From an uncultured Prevotella sp. (lineage in GTDB: Bacteria; Bacteroidota; Bacteroidia; Bacteroidales; Bacteroidaceae), in contig NZ_CAMJOS010000012.1 of NCBI RefSeq assembly GCF_946407605.1, positions 1 to 64,000 on the forward strand: a DNA stretch of 64,000 bases, written 5' to 3'. Under the pieces are notes generated by a model. It saw nothing but the letters and a program-made list of their open reading frames with translations. It had not been told where the DNA came from and did no database searches. Of this stretch, positions 47,684 through 56,956 are shown in pieces. A program made the position numbers and the translations under genes. Every line of letters begins with the position of its first letter. The first letter of the stretch is position 1.

Positions 47684-48871
47684 TTAATCATTATCTAAAT
47701 TGTACTCAAACAAGCGTACCATGTTGTTATTATCAGGATAATACCATATATTATCCTTTTCCAGCAAGTATGCTATTTGATTGTGCAGAAGAAAGTCATG
47801 GACCCATGCAATGAATTCACCTCCTTGACCATGATAATAATGCATTTCTTCACCATTTCTACAATAATACATTTCCCATGGCGCGCCTTCAATTCCTTGA
47901 GGTGCCCATAGGGCAGAAGAGAATCCTTCACAAACAATATTGCCTAATGGATCAATTAATCCATATTGTCCCTCCACTCCTATGGCAGCAAGACCATTGA
48001 TAAAAAAAGAATCATCAGGTACTTTGAATGAAAAGTTCGTTAATGTCTTGTCAGAAATGTCTTTTAGTTTCGTTTCACCGTCATTTGTTACAAATAAAAG
48101 CCCAGCAATAAGCGATTCCCTTATTTGGTCATAGTTCTGATCAAAAAGTTGATATTTATCCAAAAAGAGCATATTCCACTTGTAATCAAATCCTGTTCTT
48201 TCAGATATCTTGTCCATCCATTTAAACATTCGGGTATACTCTTTATGATGTATCTCGAATAATTCTTTATTGCATACTTCTAAATGCTTAAATTCTTTTT
48301 CTATTCCTCCAGGAAAAACTTGATATAAGATTCCGTTTCGACAACAATAAGCAAACTCTCCATTATAATTTGAAACAAAGTCTGCATCACTATTTAGCAG
48401 AAGGCGCCCATTTAAATCAATTAGATTTTGTTTCCCATTTCTTTTCACTTTTAAATAGCCATAGGTTGATACAATAATATCATCGAACCAATCTTTGGAC
48501 AATAACTCACCTGCATTTGTAATCACATTGTGTCTTTCGCAATACTCATTGCTATTAAAGAACTTATAATTATTCTTCTCTAATAGTTCATCTTCATTAT
48601 TATCTTCAATAAGATAAATATCAAGTGAGGTAACATAAGATATTTTCCGCACCCATTTAGAAAGAATCTCTTTGCCACACTTGTCAAGCACATTATATAA
48701 GATGTGCTTATGAGAGATTTCAGTGGAATTAACAAACTTATGGATGTCATCAACTATCTTCAGAGGAGGCTCATAAATGTGCATTAATGGATCAGAGACT
48801 AATTGCCCCATATTATCAACACACCATCCCTTATATGGGACAAAAGTTCTTTTCTTTCCGTCTATAACCAT
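47684..48871 (-). CDS. Uncharacterised WG-repeat-like protein
   Basis: A 395-residue cytoplasmic protein (no signal peptide or membrane helix). Repeated short elements resemble WG/KWG units: VPYKGWCVDNMGQLV, KQNLIDLNGRLLL, and GVEGQYGLIDPLGNIV near residue 310. The rest is not recognised. Base composition is clearly more AT-rich than the core genes, as are the next three genes, which are all on this strand, suggesting acquired accessory DNA. WG-repeat proteins sometimes occur as immunity or binding proteins, but nothing here proves that. A run of 80 bases separates it from the 86-residue gene upstream. Confidence 0.7.
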   Translation of the reverse strand: MVIDGKKRTFVPYKGWCVDNMGQLVSDPLMHIYEPPLKIVDDIHKFVNSTEISHKHILYNVLDKCGKEILSKWVRKISYVTSLDIYLIEDNNEDELLEKNNYKFFNSNEYCERHNVITNAGELLSKDWFDDIIVSTYGYLKVKRNGKQNLIDLNGRLLLNSDADFVSNYNGEFAYCCRNGILYQVFPGGIEKEFKHLEVCNKELFEIHHKEYTRMFKWMDKISERTGFDYKWNMLFLDKYQLFDQNYDQIRESLIAGLLFVTNDGETKLKDISDKTLTNFSFKVPDDSFFINGLAAIGVEGQYGLIDPLGNIVCEGFSSALWAPQGIEGAPWEMYYCRNGEEMHYYHGQGGEFIAWVHDFLLHNQIAYLLEKDNIWYYPDNNNMVRLFEYNLDND

Positions 48872-48951
48872 ATCTTAAACTTATTATTTCTTCCAATGAT
48901 AGTTTCTGAAAACAATTCGATATAGTTCCATACCTATTAATCAATTGTGAA

Positions 48952-49212
48952 TTACTGTTCTAAAGAGTTAGAGGAAACTGGATAATCACATTCGCAAGGG
49001 TAAATCTCGGAATCGTTGGAATAGAACTTTGTGCGCCCACCTTCTCGAATATAGGTTATACTACTACAATCATTAATTGTTTCAGGATTAAACACATAAT
49101 GTGAATCAACATGCCCTTTGCTATCAAAAGCAACGACTCGAAGTTTATCTGATTTGATATCACTGTCAATACAGATAGTACCTTTATAATCTGTAATTTG
49201 AATCTCTTTCAT
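48952..49212 (-). CDS. Hypothetical protein, 86 residues
   Basis: A short soluble protein, MKEIQITDYKGTICIDSD at the start, with alternating strand-like segments (KLRVVAFDSKG, SSITYIREGGRTKFYS) and three Cys near the C-terminus (ECDYP). No family recognised. It shares the AT-rich composition and strand of its neighbours and lies between the WG-like and the LRR gene, with 80 and 167 base spacers, so it may be part of a small accessory operon. Start ATG 49212 is the only sensible one. Confidence 0.6.
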   Translation of the reverse strand: MKEIQITDYKGTICIDSDIKSDKLRVVAFDSKGHVDSHYVFNPETINDCSSITYIREGGRTKFYSNDSEIYPCECDYPVSSNSLEQ

Positions 49213-49379
49213 AACCTTTTTTGTGCAATATTAGACAATCTTTTTAAGATACGCAAATCCATTCACTATTATTAAGGGATTATAGCAGTAATAATTATGA
49301 TGTCCTTTCCTTTTGCTTATATTTATTTAACACATTCTTTATGCTCCTTTATGTTTTTGTTTAATTTTCCTTTAACATA

Positions 49380-50900
49380 TCAATAACGCTCATCATCTAA
49401 AGAAATATCAGAATAATCAATAAAGCCTTTTCCTTCATTTTCTTCTTCATTAATTAGCATTTGTTCGTAACCTGACTTGTCAAAAATTCTCTTGGAGAAG
49501 TGAGGCATTTTCTCTTTGAATATGTGTATCGCATTACTTGGAACGATAATATAAGTATTAATGTCTATTGAGTATTTCCCTATATGTTTCATATATTGTG
49601 AAATCTCTATGTACTCTAGATTATAACAGCCGGCAAAAGCGAAATCACCAATATCTCTAATTGTTTCTGGCAATGTCAGTTTTTCCAAAAGACGGCAATC
49701 TTTGAACGCCTTATTACCGACAGTAATAAGATAATCTGGTATAATAACCTCACGCAACTTTATACAACCCTCGAAAACACTCTTTTCAAGTTTTGTCAAA
49801 AACTTAGGAAGCGTGATTGAAGTCAAGTTGCAACAACCGCTGAAAAGGCCATCGCCGATAGCAAGAATAGTAGAAGGTAGACATATATTATTCAGAGATG
49901 TGCAATTTTGGAAACCACCAGTCCCTATTATTAACACTCCATCGGAAAAATTGATAGATTCTAAGTGGCAACAATTATAAAAAGCATATTCTTCAATATA
50001 TTTAATCGATGGGGGTAAGATAATAGATTGTAAGGACTCTCTGCAACTGAAAGAATCAGGACCAATACAAACTACCCCATCTTTTACTTTTATTTCTTTA
50101 TCATCGGATAGACAAGATATAATTGTTTTTTTGTCATTTGAATATACTATATCCTTCTCTATGATAATTACGTCACATTCATTAATAAATGTACATTTCT
50201 TACTTGATAGTTTTCCAAAAGGGTTACCTCTTACTACCTGAACAGAAGATGGAATAGTCAATGTTTTTAATGATGACATCCCAGTAAATGCATTTTCACC
50301 AATGTATGTGGCAGACTGAAGGTCTACTTCGGTAAGCGAAGAGCACCCATTGAACACATTAGCTTCAATTCTTTTTATTGTGTATGGTAAAGATACTTCT
50401 AATAAACTTTCACAATTATAAAAGATACCTTCTTCTAATTCTTCTATATAACTTAAGATGTCAATATGGCGCATTTGTGAACAACAATCGAAGGAATACT
50501 TTCCTATACTTTTCAAGAAGCATGGTAAAACTATTCTCTCTATGTTAATGCAACAAGAAAAAGCATAATCTCCTATCTCAATAAGTGATTCTGGGAATAC
50601 TATTGTTTTCAATGCAGTGCACTGAAAGAAAGTTCTTTTCCCAATCTTATATAAGGATTCTGGTAACACTACCTCTTCTAATTTGTCACAAGATTCAAAT
50701 GCGTTATCACATATAACAAAAGTACGAGGATTAACAATGTAATGTTTTGTATTTACACCCTTAATCAATTTGTGTTGATCATAAGTGTATACTGCACCAA
50801 ACTCATCTTCCCATGTGTCCTCAAAACCAGAAGATTCGTACTTGGTTTCCATATAGGAAATCTCTTCGAAAGTAGGTATATGACCATCGTATATGTCCAT
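49380..50900 (-). CDS. BspA-type leucine-rich repeat protein (LRR_5), no signal peptide
   Basis: A 506-residue protein, acidic at both ends. From about 60 to 480 it is a run of roughly 23-residue LRR_5 units with the pattern I..yAF..C..L..I.LP..: NAFESCDKLEEVVLPESL, RTFFQCTALKTIVFPESL, YAFSCCINIERIVLPCFL, and so on, about 16-18 units. In BspA-like surface proteins a signal peptide and a C-terminal sorting domain are usual; neither is visible here, so a cytoplasmic protein is likely. AT-rich, probably acquired. Possible binding or effector-type partner; function unknown. Confidence 0.85.
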   Translation of the reverse strand: MDIYDGHIPTFEEISYMETKYESSGFEDTWEDEFGAVYTYDQHKLIKGVNTKHYIVNPRTFVICDNAFESCDKLEEVVLPESLYKIGKRTFFQCTALKTIVFPESLIEIGDYAFSCCINIERIVLPCFLKSIGKYSFDCCSQMRHIDILSYIEELEEGIFYNCESLLEVSLPYTIKRIEANVFNGCSSLTEVDLQSATYIGENAFTGMSSLKTLTIPSSVQVVRGNPFGKLSSKKCTFINECDVIIIEKDIVYSNDKKTIISCLSDDKEIKVKDGVVCIGPDSFSCRESLQSIILPPSIKYIEEYAFYNCCHLESINFSDGVLIIGTGGFQNCTSLNNICLPSTILAIGDGLFSGCCNLTSITLPKFLTKLEKSVFEGCIKLREVIIPDYLITVGNKAFKDCRLLEKLTLPETIRDIGDFAFAGCYNLEYIEISQYMKHIGKYSIDINTYIIVPSNAIHIFKEKMPHFSKRIFDKSGYEQMLINEEENEGKGFIDYSDISLDDERY

Positions 50901-50925
50901 ATCAAAACAATTAAAGGTTTGTGTA

Positions 50926-51000
50926 TTACGCTTTCTTCGACGATACTAATAAATCCTTCACATCCACATCAAGGTGGCGTGCTGTCTCGTGGTAGCAATC
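50926..51000 (-). pseudogene. C-terminal fragment of an XRE-type regulator
   Basis: The minus-strand frame reads DCYHETARHLDVDVKDLLV then SSKKA and stop, like the end of a helix-turn-helix (XRE) domain (IA..LDVDVKDLL.S). Nothing upstream of it belongs to such a domain: the lipoprotein gene ends 7 bases away. Probably the scar of a lost gene; only 24 codons, so low certainty. Confidence 0.4.
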
Positions 51001-51006
51001 AGGGGT

Positions 51007-51726
51007 TCATTTTATCCCCTGATTATTTAAATCTAACGACTTAATATTTCTACCATTTTCATCAAATACCGATAACAATGTATGTCTACCTCCCAATGGC
51101 ACGCCTTCTTCGTCAAGCGCCTCATTGTATTTGTATGACTGCATGATGGCATAGCCTTCCTCCATAGTAAAACCAACAAGGCCACCATTTGTGGGAAGGA
51201 ACAATACACTCTTATCATCCAAGTCAATAATATATGACAAAGAGTTACGCATATCAAATACGCCACTAATTATCACCTTCTTGGCATAGGGGAATAAACG
51301 GGCCTCGTAAATAGCATGGATATCTGATATCTTACACTTTTCAGATTTATCTCCAGCTGGCATAACCCAACTATATTGCTTTGGCTCTGTGGTAGTAAGT
51401 AGCTTTGATAGCTGTTTGGTCTTATTATCAAATACGTACAATGAACTTATGAAAGCATCTTCATCATATTCTGCCTTCTTATCATGATTAAGAAAAACCA
51501 GATAATCGTCGTTGTAATCTTCCAGCTTTGCAGTTTGAGGAAGACCTATCTGATATAGAGAGTCAAGTGACAATTGGGACAATTCGTTACCAGCAATATC
51601 ACCAGCATTCGTTTTGTCTATCGTTTCTTTATGGACTTTTATATTGCGGTTTTCACAAGCCACGAATCCAAGTGAAAACAGCAAGAGACCCAATAACACG
51701 ATTAGTGAAAATTTAATTCTAACCAT
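51007..51726 (-). CDS. Hypothetical lipoprotein
   Basis: A 239-residue exported protein. The signal sequence (VRIKFSLIVLLGLLLFSLGFVAC) ends in a lipobox with Cys near 24. The mature part looks like a beta-propeller-type or TolB-like sequence, with LVFLNHDKKAEY, SLYVFDNKTKQLSKLL, GVFDMRNSLSYIIDLDDKSV and TLLSVFDENGRNIKSL repeats, but the family is not recognised. I use ATG 51726; ATG 51732 is equally possible. It closes the AT-rich accessory block at its upstream end. Confidence 0.7.
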   Translation of the reverse strand: MVRIKFSLIVLLGLLLFSLGFVACENRNIKVHKETIDKTNAGDIAGNELSQLSLDSLYQIGLPQTAKLEDYNDDYLVFLNHDKKAEYDEDAFISSLYVFDNKTKQLSKLLTTTEPKQYSWVMPAGDKSEKCKISDIHAIYEARLFPYAKKVIISGVFDMRNSLSYIIDLDDKSVLFLPTNGGLVGFTMEEGYAIMQSYKYNEALDEEGVPLGGRHTLLSVFDENGRNIKSLDLNNQGIK

Positions 51727-51878
51727 ATGCATAGATTTATAAGGTGACTAAATATAAGTTCTTCGTGTGCAAATATATGAATTATAATTTGTTTTTCCAA
51801 ACAAACTACAAAAAAAGCGTCAATTAAAGGTTATTTTTAATAATCATGGGGTCTGCTAATCATGGCGGATTGAATTAT

Positions 51879-51952
51879 GGGGCCAGAGATAGTGATTATA
51901 TTCTCTGGTCCCAAAAACAATCCCTTTCCTCCGTGTGGGGGAAAGGGATTGA
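51879..51952 (-). terminator. Terminator hairpins after the M23 gene
   Basis: Two hairpins lie end to end. CAATCCCTTTCC/GGAAAGGGATTG (51918-51952) is followed on the minus strand by TTTTT and is a proper terminator for the M23 gene. GGGGCCAGAGA/TCTCTGGTCCC (51879-51912) follows it and may back it up. The rest of 51733-52006 holds nothing else I can support. Confidence 0.75.
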
Positions 51953-52006
51953 GAAAAGTTATATCATCCTAAACCAGATGGCCAACGATAAGTTTGGCGA
52001 TTGGTA

Positions 52007-52960
52007 TTAGTTGTATTTCAGAATCTGGCCGACACGCAGGGTGACGTTCTTCTTGATGCCGTTGAGGCTGCAGAGAGCATTGACAGAGGTGCGATGCTTG
52101 CGAGCGATGGCAGAGAGGGTCTCGCCCTTCTGTACCTTGTGATAGCGCACGCTGCTGCTGGTCTGCTTCTTGCTGCTCTTGCTGCTGGCCATGTTGGCCT
52201 CGAGGTCATCACCACCGCGATATACACCACCAGTACCACGCAGACGGGTGGCCTGTGCCGATTCCTGATTATAGGTAGAGCGACGGAACATCCACTGGTC
52301 GCCCACAACGTCCTGATTCTTGAAGTCGAACATCAGGGCTGGGTTGAGGGCCACGCCGCAGAGACGGGTCTCGAAATGCAGGTGTGAGCCAGTGCTCTTA
52401 CCTGTGTTACCACCAAGGGCGATGGGGTCGCCGGCTTTTACTTCCTGATTTTCCTGTACGAGCCACTTTGACAGGTGACCATAGATGGTCTCCAGACCGT
52501 TGGTGTGACGTATGACGACATACATACCATAGCCTTTGCGCAGACCTTCACTTCTCACGATGCGTACCTTACCAGGGAAGGCAGCACGGATGGTGTCGCC
52601 AATGTAGACCTTGATGTCGAGGCCTTTGTGCTGGCGCTTCCAACGTGCACCGAAGTTTGATGTGATGACACGGCTGGTGGTGGGCATGCAGAAGTCGCGC
52701 AGGTTCACAAGGAACGAGTCGGGCAGGGTAGTCTCCTGATGTGCATACTTATTGTTCCAGTCGTTATAGAGGTCGGCCGCGGGCGATTCCCATACTTCGT
52801 TTTCCAACAGGCGCTGCAAAGCGATGGAGTCGATGGCTTTCATTTTGCGGTCGATGGGTGCCTGATTGGCGAGAATATCCTGACCGGCTGCAGGAAGAAC
52901 TGCGATGGAAGCCAATGCCACGAGGGCGAATTTCTTGATTGTCTTTAACATTATCCTCAT
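52007..52960 (-). CDS. M23 family metallopeptidase with C-terminal LysM domain
   Basis: A periplasmic murein hydrolase or divisome regulator of 317 residues. The signal (about 1-27) ends PAAGQ. The M23 domain (about 105-225) has HKGLDIKVYIGDTI (zinc His and Asp), YGMYVVIRHTNGLETIYGHLS and SHLHFETR (the H-x-H zinc motif). A LysM domain closes the protein (about 270-317: YHKVQKGETLSAIARKHRTS). I start at ATG 52960; ATG 52951 is also possible, and both lie behind the -7 box at 52994. The order M23 then LysM is common in Bacteroidota. Confidence 0.92.
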   Translation of the reverse strand: MRIMLKTIKKFALVALASIAVLPAAGQDILANQAPIDRKMKAIDSIALQRLLENEVWESPAADLYNDWNNKYAHQETTLPDSFLVNLRDFCMPTTSRVITSNFGARWKRQHKGLDIKVYIGDTIRAAFPGKVRIVRSEGLRKGYGMYVVIRHTNGLETIYGHLSKWLVQENQEVKAGDPIALGGNTGKSTGSHLHFETRLCGVALNPALMFDFKNQDVVGDQWMFRRSTYNQESAQATRLRGTGGVYRGGDDLEANMASSKSSKKQTSSSVRYHKVQKGETLSAIARKHRTSVNALCSLNGIKKNVTLRVGQILKYN

Positions 52961-52993
52961 TAAGTTTGTTAGTCGATTATAAAAAAATCGTTG

Positions 52994-53001
52994 CAAAGGT
53001 A
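52994..53001 (-). promoter_or_regulatory. Promoter -7 box of the M23 gene
   Basis: TACCTTTG on the minus strand, 33 bases before ATG 52960. Confidence 0.6.
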
Positions 53002-53074
53002 CAAAAAATATCTGATTGACAGCACTTTTCGCAAATCTTTTGGGGACTTTTAACATAAAAGTCGCATTTTTACA

Positions 53075-54103
53075 CTATTTCTTCATCCTGATGTGCCCTT
53101 TTTCGTCGATAATGGCCTGACTGTGAGGTATGTCGCTCTCGCTAAGCATCTTAAGTTGGCGGATGACGCTACCTGTCTTGTCATGGCGGGGGCCTATGCC
53201 TCGCGTCTGAATCATTGGATGTACGTCGCCCTTGATGAAGGCTCCGTCATCACCAATGGTAACCACCATGAGTGGCGCATGGCCGGAGATGCCTGTGAGG
53301 TTGACGTTATAGGGTGTGCAGAAGTTTCCGAGACTATAGGCGATGAAGCGGTTGTTGTAGACCTCTACGGCTCGCATGACGTGTGGTCCGTGGCCATAGA
53401 CGATATCGGCACCGTGGTCTATACAGAAGTGTGCCAGTTGGCGTAAGGATCCTCGGTTCTCGCCAAGGAAGGTCTCTGAGCCTTGTGGCAGATGGCATTT
53501 GTCGCGTCCCTCGGCACCACCGTGGAACGATACGATGACGATGTCGCAGCGGCTCACCAGATCGTCGACAATATTGCCCACGCGCTCTAAGTTCAAGTGC
53601 TTGATAGTGTAGGAGTTATGACCAAAGGCGCACAGCCCGATCTTCTTGCCCTTGCGCTCGATGACGGCGCTCTCGATGCGGCCTTCGATGCCCGAGTAGA
53701 GGATACCCTGCTCTTTGAGACAACGCTCGGTGGACTCGATGCCTTCGAGGCCGAAGTCGTTGGCGTGGTTGTTGGCCATGCTCAGAAAGTCGAAGCCAAC
53801 GTCCTTCAGATGGTGGGCATAGGATGTGGGGGTACGGAAGGCATAGCTGTTCTTGCCAGTGCCCTTGGTACTCTTGCCGCCGTCGCAGAGTGTGCCTTCG
53901 AGGTTGCCCACGGCGAGGTCGGCCTTGAGCAGTAAATCCTTGGCATCGACGAAGAGGTCGTTGCCATTGTTGGCAGGCAGCATCTGCGATGGGAAGGTGG
54001 TACCCATCATAATATCGCCCACCATGGCGATGGTGAGCGTATCGGCGTGGGCAGGCATGATGCTTGCAACCACGAAAAGAATCGATGTGAATAGGGATTT
54101 CAT
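53075..54103 (-). CDS. CapA family protein (metallophosphatase-like)
   Basis: A 342-residue exported protein (signal 1-20, ending AHA-D). It has the PGA_cap/CapA calcineurin-like pattern: IAMVGDIMMGTTFP (metal-binding GD), AVGNLEGTLC, FLSMANNHANDFG (the NNH motif), VIVSFHGGAEG and YGHGPHVMRAVEVYN (the GHxPH motif). Related proteins take part in poly-gamma-glutamate export in Bacillus; in Bacteroidota the function is not established. It is 18 bases downstream of the NlpC/P60 gene on the same strand, so the two may form a cell-envelope operon. Confidence 0.92.
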   Translation of the reverse strand: MKSLFTSILFVVASIMPAHADTLTIAMVGDIMMGTTFPSQMLPANNGNDLFVDAKDLLLKADLAVGNLEGTLCDGGKSTKGTGKNSYAFRTPTSYAHHLKDVGFDFLSMANNHANDFGLEGIESTERCLKEQGILYSGIEGRIESAVIERKGKKIGLCAFGHNSYTIKHLNLERVGNIVDDLVSRCDIVIVSFHGGAEGRDKCHLPQGSETFLGENRGSLRQLAHFCIDHGADIVYGHGPHVMRAVEVYNNRFIAYSLGNFCTPYNVNLTGISGHAPLMVVTIGDDGAFIKGDVHPMIQTRGIGPRHDKTGSVIRQLKMLSESDIPHSQAIIDEKGHIRMKK

Positions 54104-54121
54104 AGGCTTGGTGTTTACTGC

Positions 54122-54733
54122 TTACTGCACTCGGCGTGCTCCAACGTAACGGCGGGTATAGTTAGGCTCGCTGCTCTTGCTGATTTTCACGCCTGCCTTG
54201 GTGCTGGCATGAATGAATGTAAACACCTCGCTTACTGGGTCGTAGTCGATGACGATGCCCACATGGCCCACACCCTTTCTTGATCCCGGGCTGGTGAAGA
54301 ATACCAGGTCGCCAGGCTGCAGCTCGCTGCGCTTGATGGGTTTATTGCGGGCATATTGGTCGCGCGAAGAAGCACCAATGTTCATGTTGCTCTGCTTATA
54401 GACATAGCTGGTGAAACCCGAGCAGTCGAAGGTGTTAGGCCCCTTGCTGCCATAACGATAGCGGGCGCCGATGTGCTTGTAGGCCTCGGTCACCAGATTG
54501 TCGATGAGTACCTGGTCGTAGTTGTAGTTCTCGCCGGCATAGAGGAAATCGAAGTTTTCAATTTCCTCTTCATCCTCCTCCTCACCGAGCTCAAACACCT
54601 CTTCGGCCTCTGTTTCTTCAGAGGCTATCTCTTCGGTTGCGGGAGCTTCGGATACGGTTTCTGCGCTCTGGCCGAAGCACGTGCTGGCAGACGCAAAAAG
54701 GAACATGATGGAACTGAAAACAACTTTTATCAT
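54122..54733 (-). CDS. C40 (NlpC/P60) family peptidase
   Basis: A 203-residue exported cell-wall hydrolase that cuts murein stem peptides. Signal peptide (1-20, FASASTCFGQ), then a Glu-rich linker (about 25-60, mostly E with few hydrophobic residues), then the NlpC/P60 domain (about 85-203): GARYRYGSKGPNTFDCSGF with catalytic Cys, LQPGDLVFF, GVGHVGIVI with catalytic His and FIHAS. The acidic low-complexity linker is unusual in such a small enzyme. Leads the capA gene; a minus-strand -7 box lies at 54769. Confidence 0.92.
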   Translation of the reverse strand: MIKVVFSSIMFLFASASTCFGQSAETVSEAPATEEIASEETEAEEVFELGEEEDEEEIENFDFLYAGENYNYDQVLIDNLVTEAYKHIGARYRYGSKGPNTFDCSGFTSYVYKQSNMNIGASSRDQYARNKPIKRSELQPGDLVFFTSPGSRKGVGHVGIVIDYDPVSEVFTFIHASTKAGVKISKSSEPNYTRRYVGARRVQ

Positions 54734-54768
54734 CTCACTCGTTTTGGGTTGTGGTTTGGTTTTGAGTG

Positions 54769-54776
54769 CAAAGATA
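54769..54776 (-). promoter_or_regulatory. Promoter -7 box of the C40-capA operon
   Basis: TATCTTTG on the minus strand, 35 bases before ATG 54733. Confidence 0.6.
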
Positions 54777-54822
54777 ACACATATTTATGAGAAAACGTAC
54801 AACTTATACCAATAATTAATAA

Positions 54823-54843
54823 GACTTAACATCTTTTTAAGTC
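54823..54843 (-). terminator. Weak terminator after recG
   Basis: On the minus strand GACTTAA pairs with TTAAGTC around a 7-base loop, followed by TTATTAATT; low GC, so a weak terminator 16 bases after the recG stop. Confidence 0.45.
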
Positions 54844-54859
54844 TTTGAAGATGAAGAAA

Positions 54860-56956
54860 TTATGAAATGGCGGCCCAGTTAATGTTGGTTTTGCGCAGTT
54901 CGCGCAGACGGTTCCAAAGCAGTTGATATTTAGACGATTGGCACAATGGGTCGTCGTCAATAATCTTCTGTGCCTCGTTGCGTGCCATCTGCACAATCTG
55001 CCCATCACGGGCAATGTCGGCAATCTTCAGGTCGAAGGCCATGCCGCTCTGCTGCGTGCCTTCAAGGTCGCCAGGACCGCGCAGTTTTAGGTCGGCTTCG
55101 GCAATGCGGAAGCCGTCGTTGGTCTCGCACATAATGTCGATGCGCTTACGGGTGTCTTCGCTGAGTTTATAGGGCGTGACGAGAATACAGAACGACTGGT
55201 CGGCGCCGCGCCCCACACGTCCTCTGAGCTGATGCAACTGCGAGAGGCCGAAGCGCTGGGCGTCGAGGATGACCATCACCGAGGCGTTAGGCACGTTAAC
55301 ACCCACCTCGATTACTGTGGTAGCCACGAGGATCTGCGTCTCGCCACTAACAAACTTCTGCATCTCGTCCTCTTTGTCCTTAGGCTTCATCTTGCCGTGC
55401 ACCTTGCTCAGCTTAAACTCAGGAAAAGCCTGGCGCAACACTTCGAAGCCCTGTTCCAGATTCTTTAGGTCGATCTTCTCGCTCTCCTCGATGAGGGGGA
55501 AGACAATGTAAATCTGACGGCCCTCACGTATCTGCTGGCGGATGCCGTCGTAGAGCGATGTCATCCGTGTGTCGAACACATGACTGGTGCGGATGGGCTT
55601 GCGACCGGGCGGCAGCTCGTCGATGACACTCACGTCGAGGTCGCCATAGAGCGTCATGGCCAGCGTGCGGGGGATGGGCGTAGCTGTCATTACCAGCACA
55701 TGAGGCGGATTGGTGCTCTTGCTCCATAACTTGGCACGCTGAGCAACACCAAAACGATGCTGCTCGTCGACCACCGCCAGTCCTAACTGTGCGAATTGCA
55801 CAGTGTCTTCTATCACGGCGTGCGTGCCCACCAATATCTGTACCTCGCCCGTCAGCAGACCGTCGAGTACCTCCTGTCGCTTCTTGCCTTTTACAATGCC
55901 CGTCAGCAGTTCCACACGCACCGGCATATCCTTCAGGAACTCGCGGATGGTGACCAAATGCTGCTCGGCCAGTATCTCCGTGGGTGCCATGATACACGCC
56001 TGAAAGCCGTTGTCGAGCGCTATGAGCATCGCCATCAGCGCCACCAGTGTCTTGCCACTACCTACGTCCCCTTGCAGCAGGCGGTTCATCTGTCGGCCTG
56101 AGCACACATCCTGGCGTATCTCGCGCATCACCCGCTTCTGGGCTCCTGTCAGTTCGAAAGGCAGATTCTGACTGTAGAAAGAGTTGAAGATGTCGCCAAT
56201 GCGGTTGAACACATAGCCACGGTATTTGCGGCGCTGGTCGCTGGCATACCTTAATATATTAAGCTGTACAAAGAACAGCTCCTCGAACTTCATGCGCAAA
56301 CGGGCTCGCTCCAATGTCTTACTGTCTTTAGGATAGTGCAGCGTGCGCAGGGCCTCGTCGCGTCCCATGAGGTGCAACTGACTGGAGATGAAGTCGGGGA
56401 TGGTCTCGGGCAGAGGGTCTTTCAGCACGCTGAGCAGCGTCTTGGTCAGGCGCTCTATGGCACGTGAGTTCAGCCCGCTCTTCTTCATCTTCTCCGAGGT
56501 GTTGTAGTAGGGCTGCATGCCCATGTCCGACAACTCCAGTGACTCGGCGGCATCGATGTCGGGATGCTGCACCTGTATGCGGTTGTTATAGACGCCGGGC
56601 TTGCCAAAAACCAGGTATTCCGTACCTATCTTATAGTTTTTCATAGCGTATTTGCCACCATTGAACCACACCAGGTCCATGATGCCTGTACCATCGGAGA
56701 AATGAGCCACCACGCGTTCTTTATGCGGTCCCATCTCGAAGGTTTCGAAACTTAAGATTCGCCCGATGACCTGCACAAAAGGCATGTCACCCGTCAGCTC
56801 GTGCACGGTATAGACCTTCGAGCGGTCCACATATTTATAGGGATAATACTCTAGCAGGTCACCAAACGTCTCGATGCCCAACTCCTGATTGAGCAACTTC
56901 TGCCTGTTTGGGCCTACGCCCGGCAGATATTTGATGTCCTGATTGAGTATGTTCAT
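54860..56956 (-). CDS. recG: ATP-dependent DNA helicase RecG
   Basis: A 698-residue branch-migration helicase that remodels stalled forks. The N-terminal wedge (OB) domain (about 1-240) starts LNQDIKYLPGVGPNRQKLLNQ; the motor has Walker A LLQGDVGSGKTLVALMA (near 290-306), DEQH box VVDEQHRFG (near 400), VMTATPIPRTLA and motif VI QLRGRVGRG. The TRG segment is present at the C-terminus (RGPGDLEGTQQSG). The ispD stop is directly adjacent (0-base gap), so it is the last gene of the DJ-1-ispD-recG operon. Confidence 0.96.
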   Translation of the reverse strand: MNILNQDIKYLPGVGPNRQKLLNQELGIETFGDLLEYYPYKYVDRSKVYTVHELTGDMPFVQVIGRILSFETFEMGPHKERVVAHFSDGTGIMDLVWFNGGKYAMKNYKIGTEYLVFGKPGVYNNRIQVQHPDIDAAESLELSDMGMQPYYNTSEKMKKSGLNSRAIERLTKTLLSVLKDPLPETIPDFISSQLHLMGRDEALRTLHYPKDSKTLERARLRMKFEELFFVQLNILRYASDQRRKYRGYVFNRIGDIFNSFYSQNLPFELTGAQKRVMREIRQDVCSGRQMNRLLQGDVGSGKTLVALMAMLIALDNGFQACIMAPTEILAEQHLVTIREFLKDMPVRVELLTGIVKGKKRQEVLDGLLTGEVQILVGTHAVIEDTVQFAQLGLAVVDEQHRFGVAQRAKLWSKSTNPPHVLVMTATPIPRTLAMTLYGDLDVSVIDELPPGRKPIRTSHVFDTRMTSLYDGIRQQIREGRQIYIVFPLIEESEKIDLKNLEQGFEVLRQAFPEFKLSKVHGKMKPKDKEDEMQKFVSGETQILVATTVIEVGVNVPNASVMVILDAQRFGLSQLHQLRGRVGRGADQSFCILVTPYKLSEDTRKRIDIMCETNDGFRIAEADLKLRGPGDLEGTQQSGMAFDLKIADIARDGQIVQMARNEAQKIIDDDPLCQSSKYQLLWNRLRELRKTNINWAAIS

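Noticed and set aside
49380..50900. Secreted BspA surface protein with type IX sorting
   Set aside because: No signal peptide and no C-terminal sorting domain are visible.
52001..54149. Several plus-strand frames opposite the M23 and CapA genes
   Set aside because: No recognisable domains; the minus-strand genes have full catalytic motifs and signal peptides.
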